From: Enterobacter sp. 638
Lineage (GTDB): Bacteria; Pseudomonadota; Gammaproteobacteria; Enterobacterales; Enterobacteriaceae
Direction: 5' to 3'
Length of the DNA: 64,000 bases
NCBI RefSeq assembly: GCF_000016325.1
Contig: NC_009436.1
Span: forward strand, 3,844,001 to 3,908,000
Position numbers and translations under genes: made by a program. A model generated the notes under the pieces. It made no database searches, was not told the origin of the DNA, and worked only from the letters and a program-made list of their open reading frames with translations. Shown piece by piece: positions 1-8,852 of this stretch (its first letter is position 1; every line of letters starts with the position of its first letter).

Positions 1-494
1 GTGGTGGTGGTGGTACCCAGAATTTTTTCGAACAGCTCCAGCGTGGAGTTGTGAATATCACGCGCCTTTGCGCCCGCGATAATTCGCGTTTGCGGCGTCA
101 CGACCAGACGCAATGCGCGCAGCTGCTGTTCCAGCAGGGCCAGCGTTTTAGGGATTTTAATCAGCACAACGCCCGGCGCCTGCGGGTATTCCGCGGTGCT
201 GTCTAAGAACTTGACGCTGGATTCAGCAATCTCGTTGTGGCGCAGGTTCTCGCGGGTGGCGAGTTCGCTGAGATAGGAATCGCCGATGCTGTAAGGTGTA
301 TGCTCGGCTAACGCGCAGGCCAGCGCGCCGAAAACATCATTCAGGACCAGAACCGGGCCGCTGATTTCGGTGTCATCCAACTGTTGCAGCAAATATTCAT
401 CCGCCGCTTCCCACGCCTGCAGCGGGTTAACGTCGTCCGTTTCCGGGAAACGTTTAAGGTTGAGTGAACGGAAACCGTTGTCTAAGTGGCTCAT
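1..494 (-). CDS. rlmG: 23S rRNA m2G1835 methyltransferase RlmG (5' part only)
   Basis: Only the first 164 codons lie in the window; the rest runs off the left edge. The protein begins [18 protein letters not shown] and carries the N-terminal, non-catalytic methyltransferase-like half ([15 protein letters not shown], then [22 protein letters not shown]). The SAM-binding catalytic half should lie outside the window. In E. coli RlmG makes m2G1835 in 23S rRNA and is divergent from ygjP, exactly as here. The start is the ATG at 492-494, preceded on the minus strand by an AGGAGG-like sequence. Assignment rests on remembered sequence similarity and synteny. Confidence 0.9.
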   Translation of the reverse strand, partial: MSHLDNGFRSLNLKRFPETDDVNPLQAWEAADEYLLQQLDDTEISGPVLVLNDVFGALACALAEHTPYSIGDSYLSELATRENLRHNEIAESSVKFLDSTAEYPQAPGVVLIKIPKTLALLEQQLRALRLVVTPQTRIIAGAKARDIHNSTLELFEKILGTTTT

Positions 495-547
495 CGGCCC
501 TCCTGAATGGTAAAATTTGGCGTATCCCTGAAAAGGGTGCGTGAGTA

Positions 548-674
548 TATACCCAAAATCATTCAAGTTGTATCAAGGCGGCAAGTCTGAGAATCCCCGG
601 GAGCTTACACAAGTATGTGACTGGGGTGAGCAGACGCAGCCAACGCAGAGACAACGTGAAGGATGAAGGGTATA
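548..674. repeat. ERIC element, full length
   Basis: Exactly 127 bp bounded by TATACCC and GGGTATA. It contains the conserved ERIC core: an AATCCCCGGGAGCTTACA-like stretch, GTGACTGGGGTGAGC, and GCAGCCAACGCA. The canonical ERIC/IRU is about 127 bp and forms a long hairpin when transcribed. It fills the rlmG-ygjP divergent gap and ends 28 bp before the ygjP start, so it would be part of any ygjP leader initiated upstream. Confidence 0.92.
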
Positions 675-702
675 CCCGTTTTCCTCTTCATTTGGGGCTT
701 TG

Positions 703-1203
703 ATGAACCAACTAACTTATCTCCAGGGCTATCCGGAGAATTTACTGACTCAGGTTCGCACGTTAATTACTGAGAAAAAGCTGGGATCGGTGCTGGAAAA
801 ACGCTATCCGGGCACGCACGATTTCGCGACCGACAAGGCCCTTTGGCAGTATACGCAGGATATGAAAAACCGGTATCTGAAGAGCGCCCCGCCAATCAAT
901 AAAGTGATGTATGACAACAAGATCCACGTGCTGAAAAATGCGCTTGGTTTGCATACTTCGATTTCGCGTATTCAGGGCGGCAAGCTGAAAGCCAAAGCCG
1001 AAATCCGCGTGGCGACCGTTTTTCGCAACGCGCCGGAAGCGTTTTTACGCATGATCGTGGTGCATGAGCTGGCGCATCTGAAGGAAAAAGAGCACGACAA
1101 AGCGTTCTATTCTTTGTGCTGCCATATGGAACCGCAGTACCACCAGCTTGAGTTTGATACGCGCCTGTGGCTAACGCATTTATCGTTAAATAGTTGCTCC
1201 TAA
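703..1203 (+). CDS. ygjP: YgjP-like zinc metallopeptidase-fold protein
   Basis: 166 residues, matching the length of E. coli YgjP. It belongs to the YgjP/DUF45 family of M48-like metal-dependent hydrolases. The zinc motif HELAH sits at residues 121-125 with a further His at 131 (EKEHDKAF), followed by the family signature CCHMEPQYHQLE. Cellular substrate is unknown. I take the ATG at 703 rather than the in-frame TTG at 700, because GGGG at 694-697 is well spaced for the ATG and the family starts there. It is preceded by one ERIC element and its stop codon abuts a second. Confidence 0.88.
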   Translation: MNQLTYLQGYPENLLTQVRTLITEKKLGSVLEKRYPGTHDFATDKALWQYTQDMKNRYLKSAPPINKVMYDNKIHVLKNALGLHTSISRIQGGKLKAKAEIRVATVFRNAPEAFLRMIVVHELAHLKEKEHDKAFYSLCCHMEPQYHQLEFDTRLWLTHLSLNSCS

Positions 1204-1384
1204 ATTATTCGAGCTGCAGGACAAGGTACTTGTACCTTGAGCAGCGCTGGCGCTGACCCCGAAGGGGCGAGGGCATAGGCCGAGTAACGCGGCAACGTAG
1301 TGAGTCCCCAGGAGCTGACTCCAGTCAGTGACGGGGGTGAGCGAGGAGAGCCAACGCATCTGCAGCGTGAAGAATGACGGGTAA
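1200..1384. repeat. ERIC element with a hairpin-rich internal insertion
   Basis: The left part (AAATTATTCGAGCTGCAGG) and right part (AGTCCCCAGGAGCTGACT to GAATGACGGGTA) match ERIC. About 65-70 bp of extra sequence lies between them, roughly 1222-1288. The insert contains three short hairpins in a row: AAGGTAC/GTACCTT (1223-1238), CAGCG/CGCTG (about 1242-1255) and CCCC-GAA-GGGG (1257-1267). The terminal TATACCC is degenerate; the element begins at the ygjP stop codon. ERICs with insertions of about this size are known in enterobacteria. Confidence 0.8.
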
Positions 1385-1454
1385 GACACTGGTTTTGTCA
1401 TGATGCCGTGCTACAGTGACAAAAGGTTCCCCGCTACGGAGTACGTGAACGTTT

Positions 1455-2453
1455 ATGATACGTTTCGCAGTTATTGGTACGAACTGGATCACGCGCCAGT
1501 TCGTCGACGCCGCCCATGAAACCGGCAAATACAAACTCACCGCCGTTTATTCCCGCAGCCTTGAACAGGCGCAGTCCTTTGCAAGCGATTATCCCGTCGA
1601 ACATTTGTTTACCTCGCTCGACGACATGGCGCAAAGCGACGCAATTGACGCGGTCTATATCGCCAGTCCGAACGCTCTGCATTCGCAACAAACCCTACAG
1701 TTCCTCGCCCATAAAAAGCATGTGATTTGCGAGAAGCCGCTGGCGTCGAATATTCAGGAAGTGGAAGCCGCTATCGCCCTGGCGCGCGAAAACCAGGTGG
1801 TGTTGTTTGAAGCGTTCAAAACCGCCAGCCTGCCGAATTTCCTGCTGGTACAGCAATCGCTGCCCAAGCTCGGGAAAGTGCGTAAAGCGTTTATTAACTA
1901 CTGCCAGTATTCCTCGCGCTATCAGCGTTACCTGGATGGCGAAAACCCGAACACTTTTAATCCGGCGTTCTCGAATGGGTCGATTATGGATATCGGCTTT
2001 TATTGCCTGGCTTCTGCGGTTGCACTCTGGGGCGAACCGCACGGCGTGATGGCCACCGCCAGCCTGCTGGACAGCGGCGTGGACGCGCACGGTGTGGTGG
2101 TTCTGGATTACGGTGATTTCAGCGTGACGCTGCAGCATTCTAAGGTCAGCGATTCCGTGCTGCCGAGCGAAATTCAGGGCGAAGCCGGTTCAATGGTTAT
2201 CGAGAAAATCTCAGAATGCCAGAAGGTGAGCTTTGTGCCGCGCGGAGGTAAGCCACAGGAGCTGACGCAGCCTCAACATATTAACACTATGCTCTATGAG
2301 GCAGAGGTCTTCGCTCGTCTGGTAGAAAATAATGAAGTGAATCACCCTGGGCTGGCGGTGAGCCGTACGACGGCGAAACTGCAGACGGAAATCCGTCGTC
2401 AGACCGGCGTGGTGTTCCCTGCGGATGGCGTGAGTGCTGAAGTCACCGCGTAA
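1455..2453 (+). CDS. ygjR: Gfo/Idh/MocA-family NAD(P)-dependent oxidoreductase YgjR
   Basis: 332 residues. The N-terminal Rossmann fold is visible (MIRFAVIGTNWITRQFVDAA, residues 1-20, followed by VYSR). The family signature EKPLASN lies near residue 95 and the C-terminal Gfo/Idh/MocA domain follows. E. coli YgjR occupies the same place, between ygjP and alx; its substrate is not established. The neighbouring ygjQ of E. coli is absent here. No motif identifies a particular sugar or inositol substrate, so the function is left at family level. Confidence 0.85.
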   Translation: MIRFAVIGTNWITRQFVDAAHETGKYKLTAVYSRSLEQAQSFASDYPVEHLFTSLDDMAQSDAIDAVYIASPNALHSQQTLQFLAHKKHVICEKPLASNIQEVEAAIALARENQVVLFEAFKTASLPNFLLVQQSLPKLGKVRKAFINYCQYSSRYQRYLDGENPNTFNPAFSNGSIMDIGFYCLASAVALWGEPHGVMATASLLDSGVDAHGVVVLDYGDFSVTLQHSKVSDSVLPSEIQGEAGSMVIEKISECQKVSFVPRGGKPQELTQPQHINTMLYEAEVFARLVENNEVNHPGLAVSRTTAKLQTEIRRQTGVVFPADGVSAEVTA

Positions 2454-2480
2454 AGCTGTGTAATAGAATTCGGCCAGCCA

Positions 2481-2509
2481 TTGACGAAACGCGTCTGCTG
2501 ACATATTTT
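2481..2509 (+). promoter_or_regulatory. Sigma70 promoter candidate for alx
   Basis: TTGACG (2481-2486) is followed after 17 bp by TATTTT (2504-2509), giving a predicted transcript start near 2516, immediately before the riboswitch. Confidence 0.5.
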
Positions 2510-2517
2510 GTTACCTG

Positions 2518-2660
2518 CAAAGGGGAGTAACTTCATTGCCGGTGGGTCGTCATTACGATGCGTGCAATACCGCATCCGGTCGCCGGGCAACGAAAAAGAG
2601 TCACGAACGTGATCTTTTCGTTGTAAGTGAGACCTTGCCGGAAGGCGAGGTCCCTGCATA
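2518..2660 (+). ncRNA. yybP-ykoY (Mn2+/alkaline pH) riboswitch, PRE/SraF leader
   Basis: The 5' conserved block GGGGAGTA is at 2522-2529, and the paired 3' block GAGACCTTGCCGG followed by GGCGAGGTCC spans about 2630-2652, the hallmark of the yybP-ykoY class. In E. coli the alx leader (PRE, SraF) controls alx in response to alkaline pH and Mn2+. Between the blocks a G/C-rich arm (GGTCGTCATTACG) and a GATC-containing hairpin match the expected architecture. A strong terminator follows directly. Confidence 0.88.
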
Positions 2661-2668
2661 AAAAACGC

Positions 2669-2709
2669 AACGGCTATCGTCTTCTGACGTTAGCCGTTTT
2701 TGTTTTTTT
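2669..2709 (+). terminator. Intrinsic terminator of the alx riboswitch expression platform
   Basis: A 12-bp stem with one mismatch is formed by AACGGCTATCGT (2669-2680) and ACGTTAGCCGTT (2687-2698), with a six-base loop and a T-rich tail to 2709. It lies between the aptamer and alx, as expected for conditional termination. Confidence 0.85.
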
Positions 2710-2744
2710 AGAGCCGACCCAGAAGGCGTTATTGGCGCAGACAG

Positions 2745-2820
2745 TTTGAACACGGGCAGCGCGAAGCAACCGGAACGTACACGGAGTACGTAAGAATTGC
2801 GAGCACCGCCGAGGTTCAAA
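2745..2820. repeat. Imperfect dyad / structured segment in the distal alx leader
   Basis: Bounded by TTTGAAC (2745-2751) and its complement GTTCAAA (2814-2820), with a nested ACGTAC/GTACGT pair at about 2775-2792. It lies between the riboswitch terminator and the alx ribosome binding site. It may be a dispersed intergenic repeat or part of the translational control of alx; I cannot decide from one copy. Confidence 0.4.
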
Positions 2821-2872
2821 ATGGCAAGCAAAATAGTCTTGTGGAGTAGGCTCGTAGCGTAAGGAAAATAGT

Positions 2873-3841
2873 ATGCATTCTGTCGGCACTCCAATGTTAT
2901 GGGGCGGATTCGCAGTCGTGGTAGTCATCATGCTGGCGATCGATCTGTTTTTACAGGGTCGTCGCGGCGCACATGGCATGACCATGAAACAAGCCGCCGC
3001 CTGGTCGCTGGTGTGGGTCACCCTCTCTCTGCTGTTCTGCGCCGCGTTCTGGTGGTATCTGGCCTCAACCGAAGGCCGTGCGGTGGCCGATCCTCAGGCG
3101 CTCGCATTCCTCACGGGTTATCTGATTGAGAAAGCCTTAGCCGTCGATAACGTCTTTGTCTGGCTGATGCTGTTCAGCTATTTCGCTGTTCCTGCTGCCC
3201 TTCAGCGCCGCGTGCTGGTGTACGGTGTGCTGGGTGCGATCATCCTGCGTACCATCATGATCTTTGCCGGTAGCTGGCTGATTACGCAGTTCGAATGGCT
3301 GCTGTACGTGTTTGGCGCATTCCTGCTGTTCACCGGTATCAAAATGGCGCTGGCAAAAGAGGATGAAACCGGGATTGGCGAGAAGCCGCTGGTGAAATGG
3401 ATCCGTGGACATCTGCGCATGACCGACACCATCGACAACGAGCATTTCTTCGTGCGCAAGAACGGCCTGCTGTTTGCCACGCCGCTACTGCTGGTGCTGA
3501 TTTTAGTTGAGCTTAGCGACGTGATTTTCGCGGTCGACAGTATTCCGGCGATTTTCGCGGTGACCACCGATCCGTTCATCGTCCTGACGTCTAACCTGTT
3601 TGCGATCCTCGGCTTGCGTGCGATGTACTTCCTGTTGGCGGGCGTGGCTGAGCGCTTCTCCATGCTCAAGTATGGTCTGTCAGTGATTCTGGTCTTCATC
3701 GGTATCAAGATGCTGATCGTTGATTTCTACCATATTCCGATCGCGATTTCGTTGGGGATTGTGTTTGGTATTCTGGCGCTGACGCTGGTGATTAATGCAT
3801 GGGTTAACCATCAGAACGATAAGAAACAGCAGGCGCAGTAA
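2873..3841 (+). CDS. alx: TerC-family inner-membrane manganese exporter Alx
   Basis: 322 residues with about nine hydrophobic segments. TerC-family signatures are visible: [11 protein letters not shown] (about residues 89-100) and [20 protein letters not shown], whose acidic residues are conserved in metal-exporting TerC proteins. E. coli Alx is induced at alkaline pH and by Mn2+ and is implicated in Mn2+ export. The ATG at 2873 follows AAGGA. The 420-bp leader holds a promoter, an Mn-type riboswitch and a terminator, so regulation is expected at both transcription and translation. A terminator follows at 3902. Confidence 0.93.
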   Translation: MHSVGTPMLWGGFAVVVVIMLAIDLFLQGRRGAHGMTMKQAAAWSLVWVTLSLLFCAAFWWYLASTEGRAVADPQALAFLTGYLIEKALAVDNVFVWLMLFSYFAVPAALQRRVLVYGVLGAIILRTIMIFAGSWLITQFEWLLYVFGAFLLFTGIKMALAKEDETGIGEKPLVKWIRGHLRMTDTIDNEHFFVRKNGLLFATPLLLVLILVELSDVIFAVDSIPAIFAVTTDPFIVLTSNLFAILGLRAMYFLLAGVAERFSMLKYGLSVILVFIGIKMLIVDFYHIPIAISLGIVFGILALTLVINAWVNHQNDKKQQAQ

Positions 3842-3857
3842 ACTTCTGCGGTCTGAT

Positions 3858-3893
3858 GCCCTCACCCCAGCCCTCTCCCACGGGAGAGGGAGC
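3858..3893. repeat. REP-like palindrome (CCCTCTCCC/GGGAGAGGG)
   Basis: The CCCTCTCC/GGGAGAGGG hairpin is preceded by GCCCTCACCCCAG. The same family recurs at 5410-5446, 14046-14078 and 55406-55430, always between genes and close to a gene end. Confidence 0.6.
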
Positions 3894-3901
3894 AAACATT
3901 A

Positions 3902-3929
3902 AAAACGGTCACGGTTGTGACCGTTTTGC
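3902..3929 (+). terminator. Terminator after alx
   Basis: AAAACGGTCAC, loop, GTGACCGTTTT with a T-rich tail. Confidence 0.85.
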
Positions 3930-4125
3930 TTTTACCTCACACAACCCACAATAATGTTAATTTACAGTTAAAAAATATGACGCAGTACGTAAATTCCAGC
4001 ATTTTACACTTCCCCCTCGGCGTGCTTTACCTATACTCAACCAGGCAAACATTTACTTACATCCGGACATAAATGCGGCCTAGAACGCATCCAGGATGGA
4101 ACGCAATTTCACTTAAGGATTGACT

Positions 4126-5367
4126 ATGACCATGCAATCGTCTGGTCTGCTCAAGCGTCTGACGCAGGGCAGCCTGGTTAAACAAATACTGGCAGGCCTG
4201 GTTTTGGGTATTCTGCTGGCACTGATCTCAAAACCGGCGGCTGAAGCGACCGGCCTGCTAGGCACGCTGTTTGTCGGTGCGTTGAAAGCCGTAGCACCAA
4301 TACTCGTTTTAACGCTGGTGATGGCCTCGATTGCCAATCATCAGCACGGCCAAAAAACCAATATCCGTCCGATTCTGTGGATGTATTTGCTGGGCACGTT
4401 CTCGGCGGCGCTGACTGCCGTGCTGGTGAGTTTTATCTTCCCTTCCACGCTGCAATTGAGCACTGGCGCAACTGACATCACGCCGCCTGCGGGTATTGTT
4501 GAAGTGATGCACGGCTTGTTGCTGAGCGTCGTCGCCAACCCTATTCACGCACTGATCAACGCTAACTACATCGGCATTCTGGTGTGGGCCGTGGGTCTGG
4601 GCTTTGCCCTGCGCCACAGCAATCAAACCACTAAAAACCTGATCAACGATCTTTCCGACGCGGTGACGTTTATCGTTAAGCTGGTGATTCGCTTCGCACC
4701 GATTGGTATTTTTGGTCTGGTCTCTTCTACGTTGGCGACCACCGGGTTCTCCGCACTGTGGGGTTATGCCCAACTGCTTCTGGTGCTGATCGGCTGTATG
4801 GCGGTCGTCGCGCTGGTGATTAACCCGCTGCTGGTGTTCCTGCAAACCCGTCGCAATCCGTATCCACTGGTGTTGATGTGCCTGCGCGAAAGCGGCGTGA
4901 CGGCGTTCTTCACCCGCAGTTCAGCGGCGAATATTCCGGTTAACATGGCGCTGTGCGAAAAGCTGAATCTGGACCGCGATACCTATTCCGTGTCGATTCC
5001 GCTGGGCGCAACCGTGAATATGGCGGGTGCAGCGATCACCATTACGGTGCTGACGCTGGCGGCGGTAAATACGCTGGGCATTCCGGTGGATCTGCCGACG
5101 GCGTTGCTGTTGAGCGTCGTAGCGGCACTGTGCGCCTGTGGTGCGTCGGGCGTGGCGGGCGGTTCACTGCTGCTGATCCCGCTGGCCTGTAATATGTTTG
5201 GCATCCCGAACGAAATTGCCATGCAGGTGGTTGCAGTGGGCTTCATCATCGGCGTGTTGCAGGACTCGTGCGAAACCGCGATTAACTCCTCAACGGACGT
5301 GATGTTTACGGCTGCGGTATGTCAGGCGGAAGACGCGCGTCTCGCGAAGAACGCGTTACGAGGTTAA
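4126..5367 (+). CDS. sstT: Na+/serine-threonine symporter SstT
   Basis: 413 residues (E. coli 414), member of the dicarboxylate/amino acid:cation symporter (DAACS) family. The diagnostic motifs are [20 protein letters not shown] (serine-rich hairpin, about residue 265), [13 protein letters not shown] (the NMDG-like Na+ site) and [20 protein letters not shown]. It imports serine and threonine with Na+ across the inner membrane. I take the ATG at 4126, six bases after AAGGA, over an upstream TTG at 4120. It is a single-gene unit closed by a terminator at 5372. Confidence 0.95.
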
Positions 5368-5371
5368 CAGC

Positions 5372-5402
5372 AAAACGGCAACCCTGAGGTTGCCGTTTTT
5401 AG
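5372..5402 (+). terminator. Terminator after sstT
   Basis: AAAACGGCAACC / GGTTGCCGTTTT stem followed by a T-rich stretch, five bases after the sstT stop. Confidence 0.85.
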
Positions 5403-5409
5403 TGTTTTT

Positions 5410-5446
5410 GCCCTCTCCCCGTGGGAGAGCGTCAGGGTGAGGGCAT
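5410..5446. repeat. REP-like palindrome between sstT and uxaA
   Basis: GCCCTCTCCCC-GT-GGGAGAGCGTCAGGGTGAGGGC, same family as 3858-3893, located between convergent sstT and uxaA. Confidence 0.55.
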
Positions 5447-5460
5447 CAGACTGCTCGGTA

Positions 5461-6948
5461 CTACAGCGTGACACCGCTTTTGAAGATCGCCAGTTCGCGG
5501 AAATCATTCTTCTCGTTACAGGTCTGCTTGCCGTTGGCAAAATCCACGATGGTATCAATGAACTCATTCAGCAGTTGCGGCATCGCTTTGCCGTGAATCA
5601 GCTGACCGGCATCAAAGTCGATCCAGTGCTTTTTCTTGGCAGCCAGTTCGCTGTTGGTGGCAATTTTCACCGTCGGGACAAAACCGCCGTAAGGCGTACC
5701 GCGACCGGTGCTGAACAGCACCATATGACAGCCTGCGCCCGCCAGAGCACTGGTAGCGACGGCGTCATTGCCCGGTGCGCTTAACAAATTCAGACCGTGA
5801 GTTTTCAAACGTTCGCCATAACGCAGCACGTCTACCACCTGGCTTGCACCCGCTTTCTGCGTGCAGCCAAGTGATTTCTCTTCGAGCGTGGTGATCCCGC
5901 CCGCTTTGTTACCCGGCGATGGGTTTTCGTAAATCGGCTGATTGTGTGCGATGAAATACTGTTTGAAGTCGTTCACCATGGTGACGGTTTTTTCGAACGT
6001 CTCTTCGTCGCGGCAATGGCTCATAAGAATGCGTTCAGCGCCGAACATTTCTGGCACTTCGGTCAGCACGGTCGTGCCGCCGTTGCTGATCATATAGTCC
6101 GAGAATTGCCCCAGCATCGGGTTAGCGGTAATGCCGGAAAGGCCATCGGAACCGCCGCACTCCAGACCAAACTTCAGCTCGCTCAGTTTGCCCGGCTCAC
6201 GTTTGTCGTGACGCATCACGTCATACAGCTGGTGCAGTTGCTCAAGCCCAGCTTCCACTTCGTCATCCTGATGCTGACACACCATAAAGTGGACGCGGTC
6301 AGGGTCAAAATCACCCAGCGTTTCACGGAAGGCATCGACCTGGTTGTTCTCACAGCCGAGGCCAATCACCAGCACCGCACCCGCATTGGGGTGGCGCACC
6401 ATATTTTGCAGCATGGTACGGGTGTTGATGTGGTCGTCGCCGAGCTGAGAGCAGCCGTAGGTGTGGCTAAACAGAAATACCCCGTCGGTGCCTTCGGCAT
6501 CGTTGGTTTCTTTCAGAAAACGCGTCTGAATTTGACGCGCGATCCCGTTCACACAGCCGACGGTAGGAAGGATCCAGAGTTCATTGCGGATCCCCACTTC
6601 CCCACTGGCGCGGCGATAGATCTCAACGTCGCGATCTGCCGCCTGCCCAACGTCGGCCTGAAAATCAGGTTGATAGCTGTACTCGTCCAAATCGCTGAGA
6701 TTGGTGCGGGTATTGTGAGAGTGAATGTATTCACCCGGCGCAATGTCCGCCAGCGCATGGCCGATGGGCAAACCGTATTTCACCACGTTTTCCCCTTTCG
6801 CAATGGGGATCAGGGCAAACTTATGTCCACGGCCAATTGCCTGACGTAACGTGACCGAAAGCGTGTCGAAAGTGACTTGCGTACCTTCGGCCAAATCTGC
6901 CAGTGCTACGCCTACGTTATCCAGCGAATGGATCTTGATGTATTGCAT
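5461..6948 (-). CDS. uxaA: Altronate dehydratase UxaA
   Basis: 495 residues, the same as E. coli. It dehydrates D-altronate to 2-dehydro-3-deoxy-D-gluconate in galacturonate breakdown. The N-terminal SAF domain (about residues 10-80) is followed by the D-galactarate/altronate dehydratase domain, with LECGGSDGLSGITANP and NPSPGNKAGGITTLEEKSLGC visible. The same signatures occur in GarD in this window, its paralogue. It is 17 bp downstream of uxaC and clearly co-transcribed. E. coli ygjV, which normally separates sstT from uxaA, is missing. Confidence 0.96.
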   Translation of the reverse strand: MQYIKIHSLDNVGVALADLAEGTQVTFDTLSVTLRQAIGRGHKFALIPIAKGENVVKYGLPIGHALADIAPGEYIHSHNTRTNLSDLDEYSYQPDFQADVGQAADRDVEIYRRASGEVGIRNELWILPTVGCVNGIARQIQTRFLKETNDAEGTDGVFLFSHTYGCSQLGDDHINTRTMLQNMVRHPNAGAVLVIGLGCENNQVDAFRETLGDFDPDRVHFMVCQHQDDEVEAGLEQLHQLYDVMRHDKREPGKLSELKFGLECGGSDGLSGITANPMLGQFSDYMISNGGTTVLTEVPEMFGAERILMSHCRDEETFEKTVTMVNDFKQYFIAHNQPIYENPSPGNKAGGITTLEEKSLGCTQKAGASQVVDVLRYGERLKTHGLNLLSAPGNDAVATSALAGAGCHMVLFSTGRGTPYGGFVPTVKIATNSELAAKKKHWIDFDAGQLIHGKAMPQLLNEFIDTIVDFANGKQTCNEKNDFRELAIFKSGVTL

Positions 6949-6965
6949 ATCAACCTCAAACGGCC

Positions 6966-8390
<1,425 letters not shown>

Positions 8391-8590
8391 CTATAACGAG
8401 AGCGTCAGAAACTTATGTTCAGATGCTGCAAAGTTATCACACCAATTTCCAGCGGCAGAAGTTTTTTTCGTGAGTTAGATCAATAAACGTCGACAAAATA
8501 ATTACCCCCAAAGGAGCAAACCTCAACGCAAACCGCGCCAGCACTGGCTTCATATCGTGAAAATAATGACCACACTAAGATTCACGCTTT

Positions 8591-8606
8591 TGTGATGTCA
8601 CTCACC
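8591..8606. promoter_or_regulatory. CRP binding site candidate, uxaCA-exuT divergent region
   Basis: TGTGA-TGTCAC-TCACC matches the TGTGA-N6-TCACA consensus at nine of ten positions. It lies between the divergent hexuronate genes, which are catabolite-repressed in E. coli. Confidence 0.6.
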
Positions 8607-8613
8607 TTTTAAA

Positions 8614-8628
8614 GTTGTATGACAAGTT
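8614..8628. promoter_or_regulatory. ExuR-operator-like palindrome upstream of exuT
   Basis: GTTGTATGACAAGTT contains the perfect dyad TTGT-ATG-ACAA, ten bases from the CRP-like site. ExuR (FadR/GntR family, encoded by exuR below) is the expected ligand-responsive repressor. Assignment is by position and symmetry only. Confidence 0.4.
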
Positions 8629-8741
8629 ATCTTTTCGCCGTCGCAACATATAAGCCGACGGAATGCATTACCGGTGTTTCAACATCGGAATTAGCGGTAC
8701 GGATACCGACTTATGCACGATTACTTATGGCAAGGTTCGGG

Positions 8742-8827
8742 CCGTTCCGGGAGTCACTCCCCGTTACGCCCTCCCGTTACAAGACAGCTCCCGGAAACGG
8801 TCGAGATGTTACCGCGCTCCGGCGCGG
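8742..8827 (+). other. Structured 5' leader of exuT
   Basis: The roughly 230 bases between the operator-like dyad and the exuT start hold CCGTTCCGGGAG (8742-8753) pairing with CTCCCGGAAACGG (8788-8800), and a second compact hairpin CCGCGC/GCGCGG (8812-8827) close to the ribosome binding site at about 8844. No protein-coding signal is evident, although the exuT frame happens to be open back to 8619. Confidence 0.45.
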
Positions 8828-8852
8828 CAATACTATAACGATGAGGTTTTAC

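Noticed and set aside
5944..6849. 301-codon plus-strand frame inside uxaA
   Set aside because: Antisense to a clearly conserved gene, His/Val-rich composition typical of a shadow frame, no ribosome binding site.
8619..8852. 78-codon in-frame N-terminal extension of exuT
   Set aside because: It spans the operator-like dyad and leader hairpins, has no family similarity, and the ATG at 8853 has a good ribosome binding site and gives the known length.
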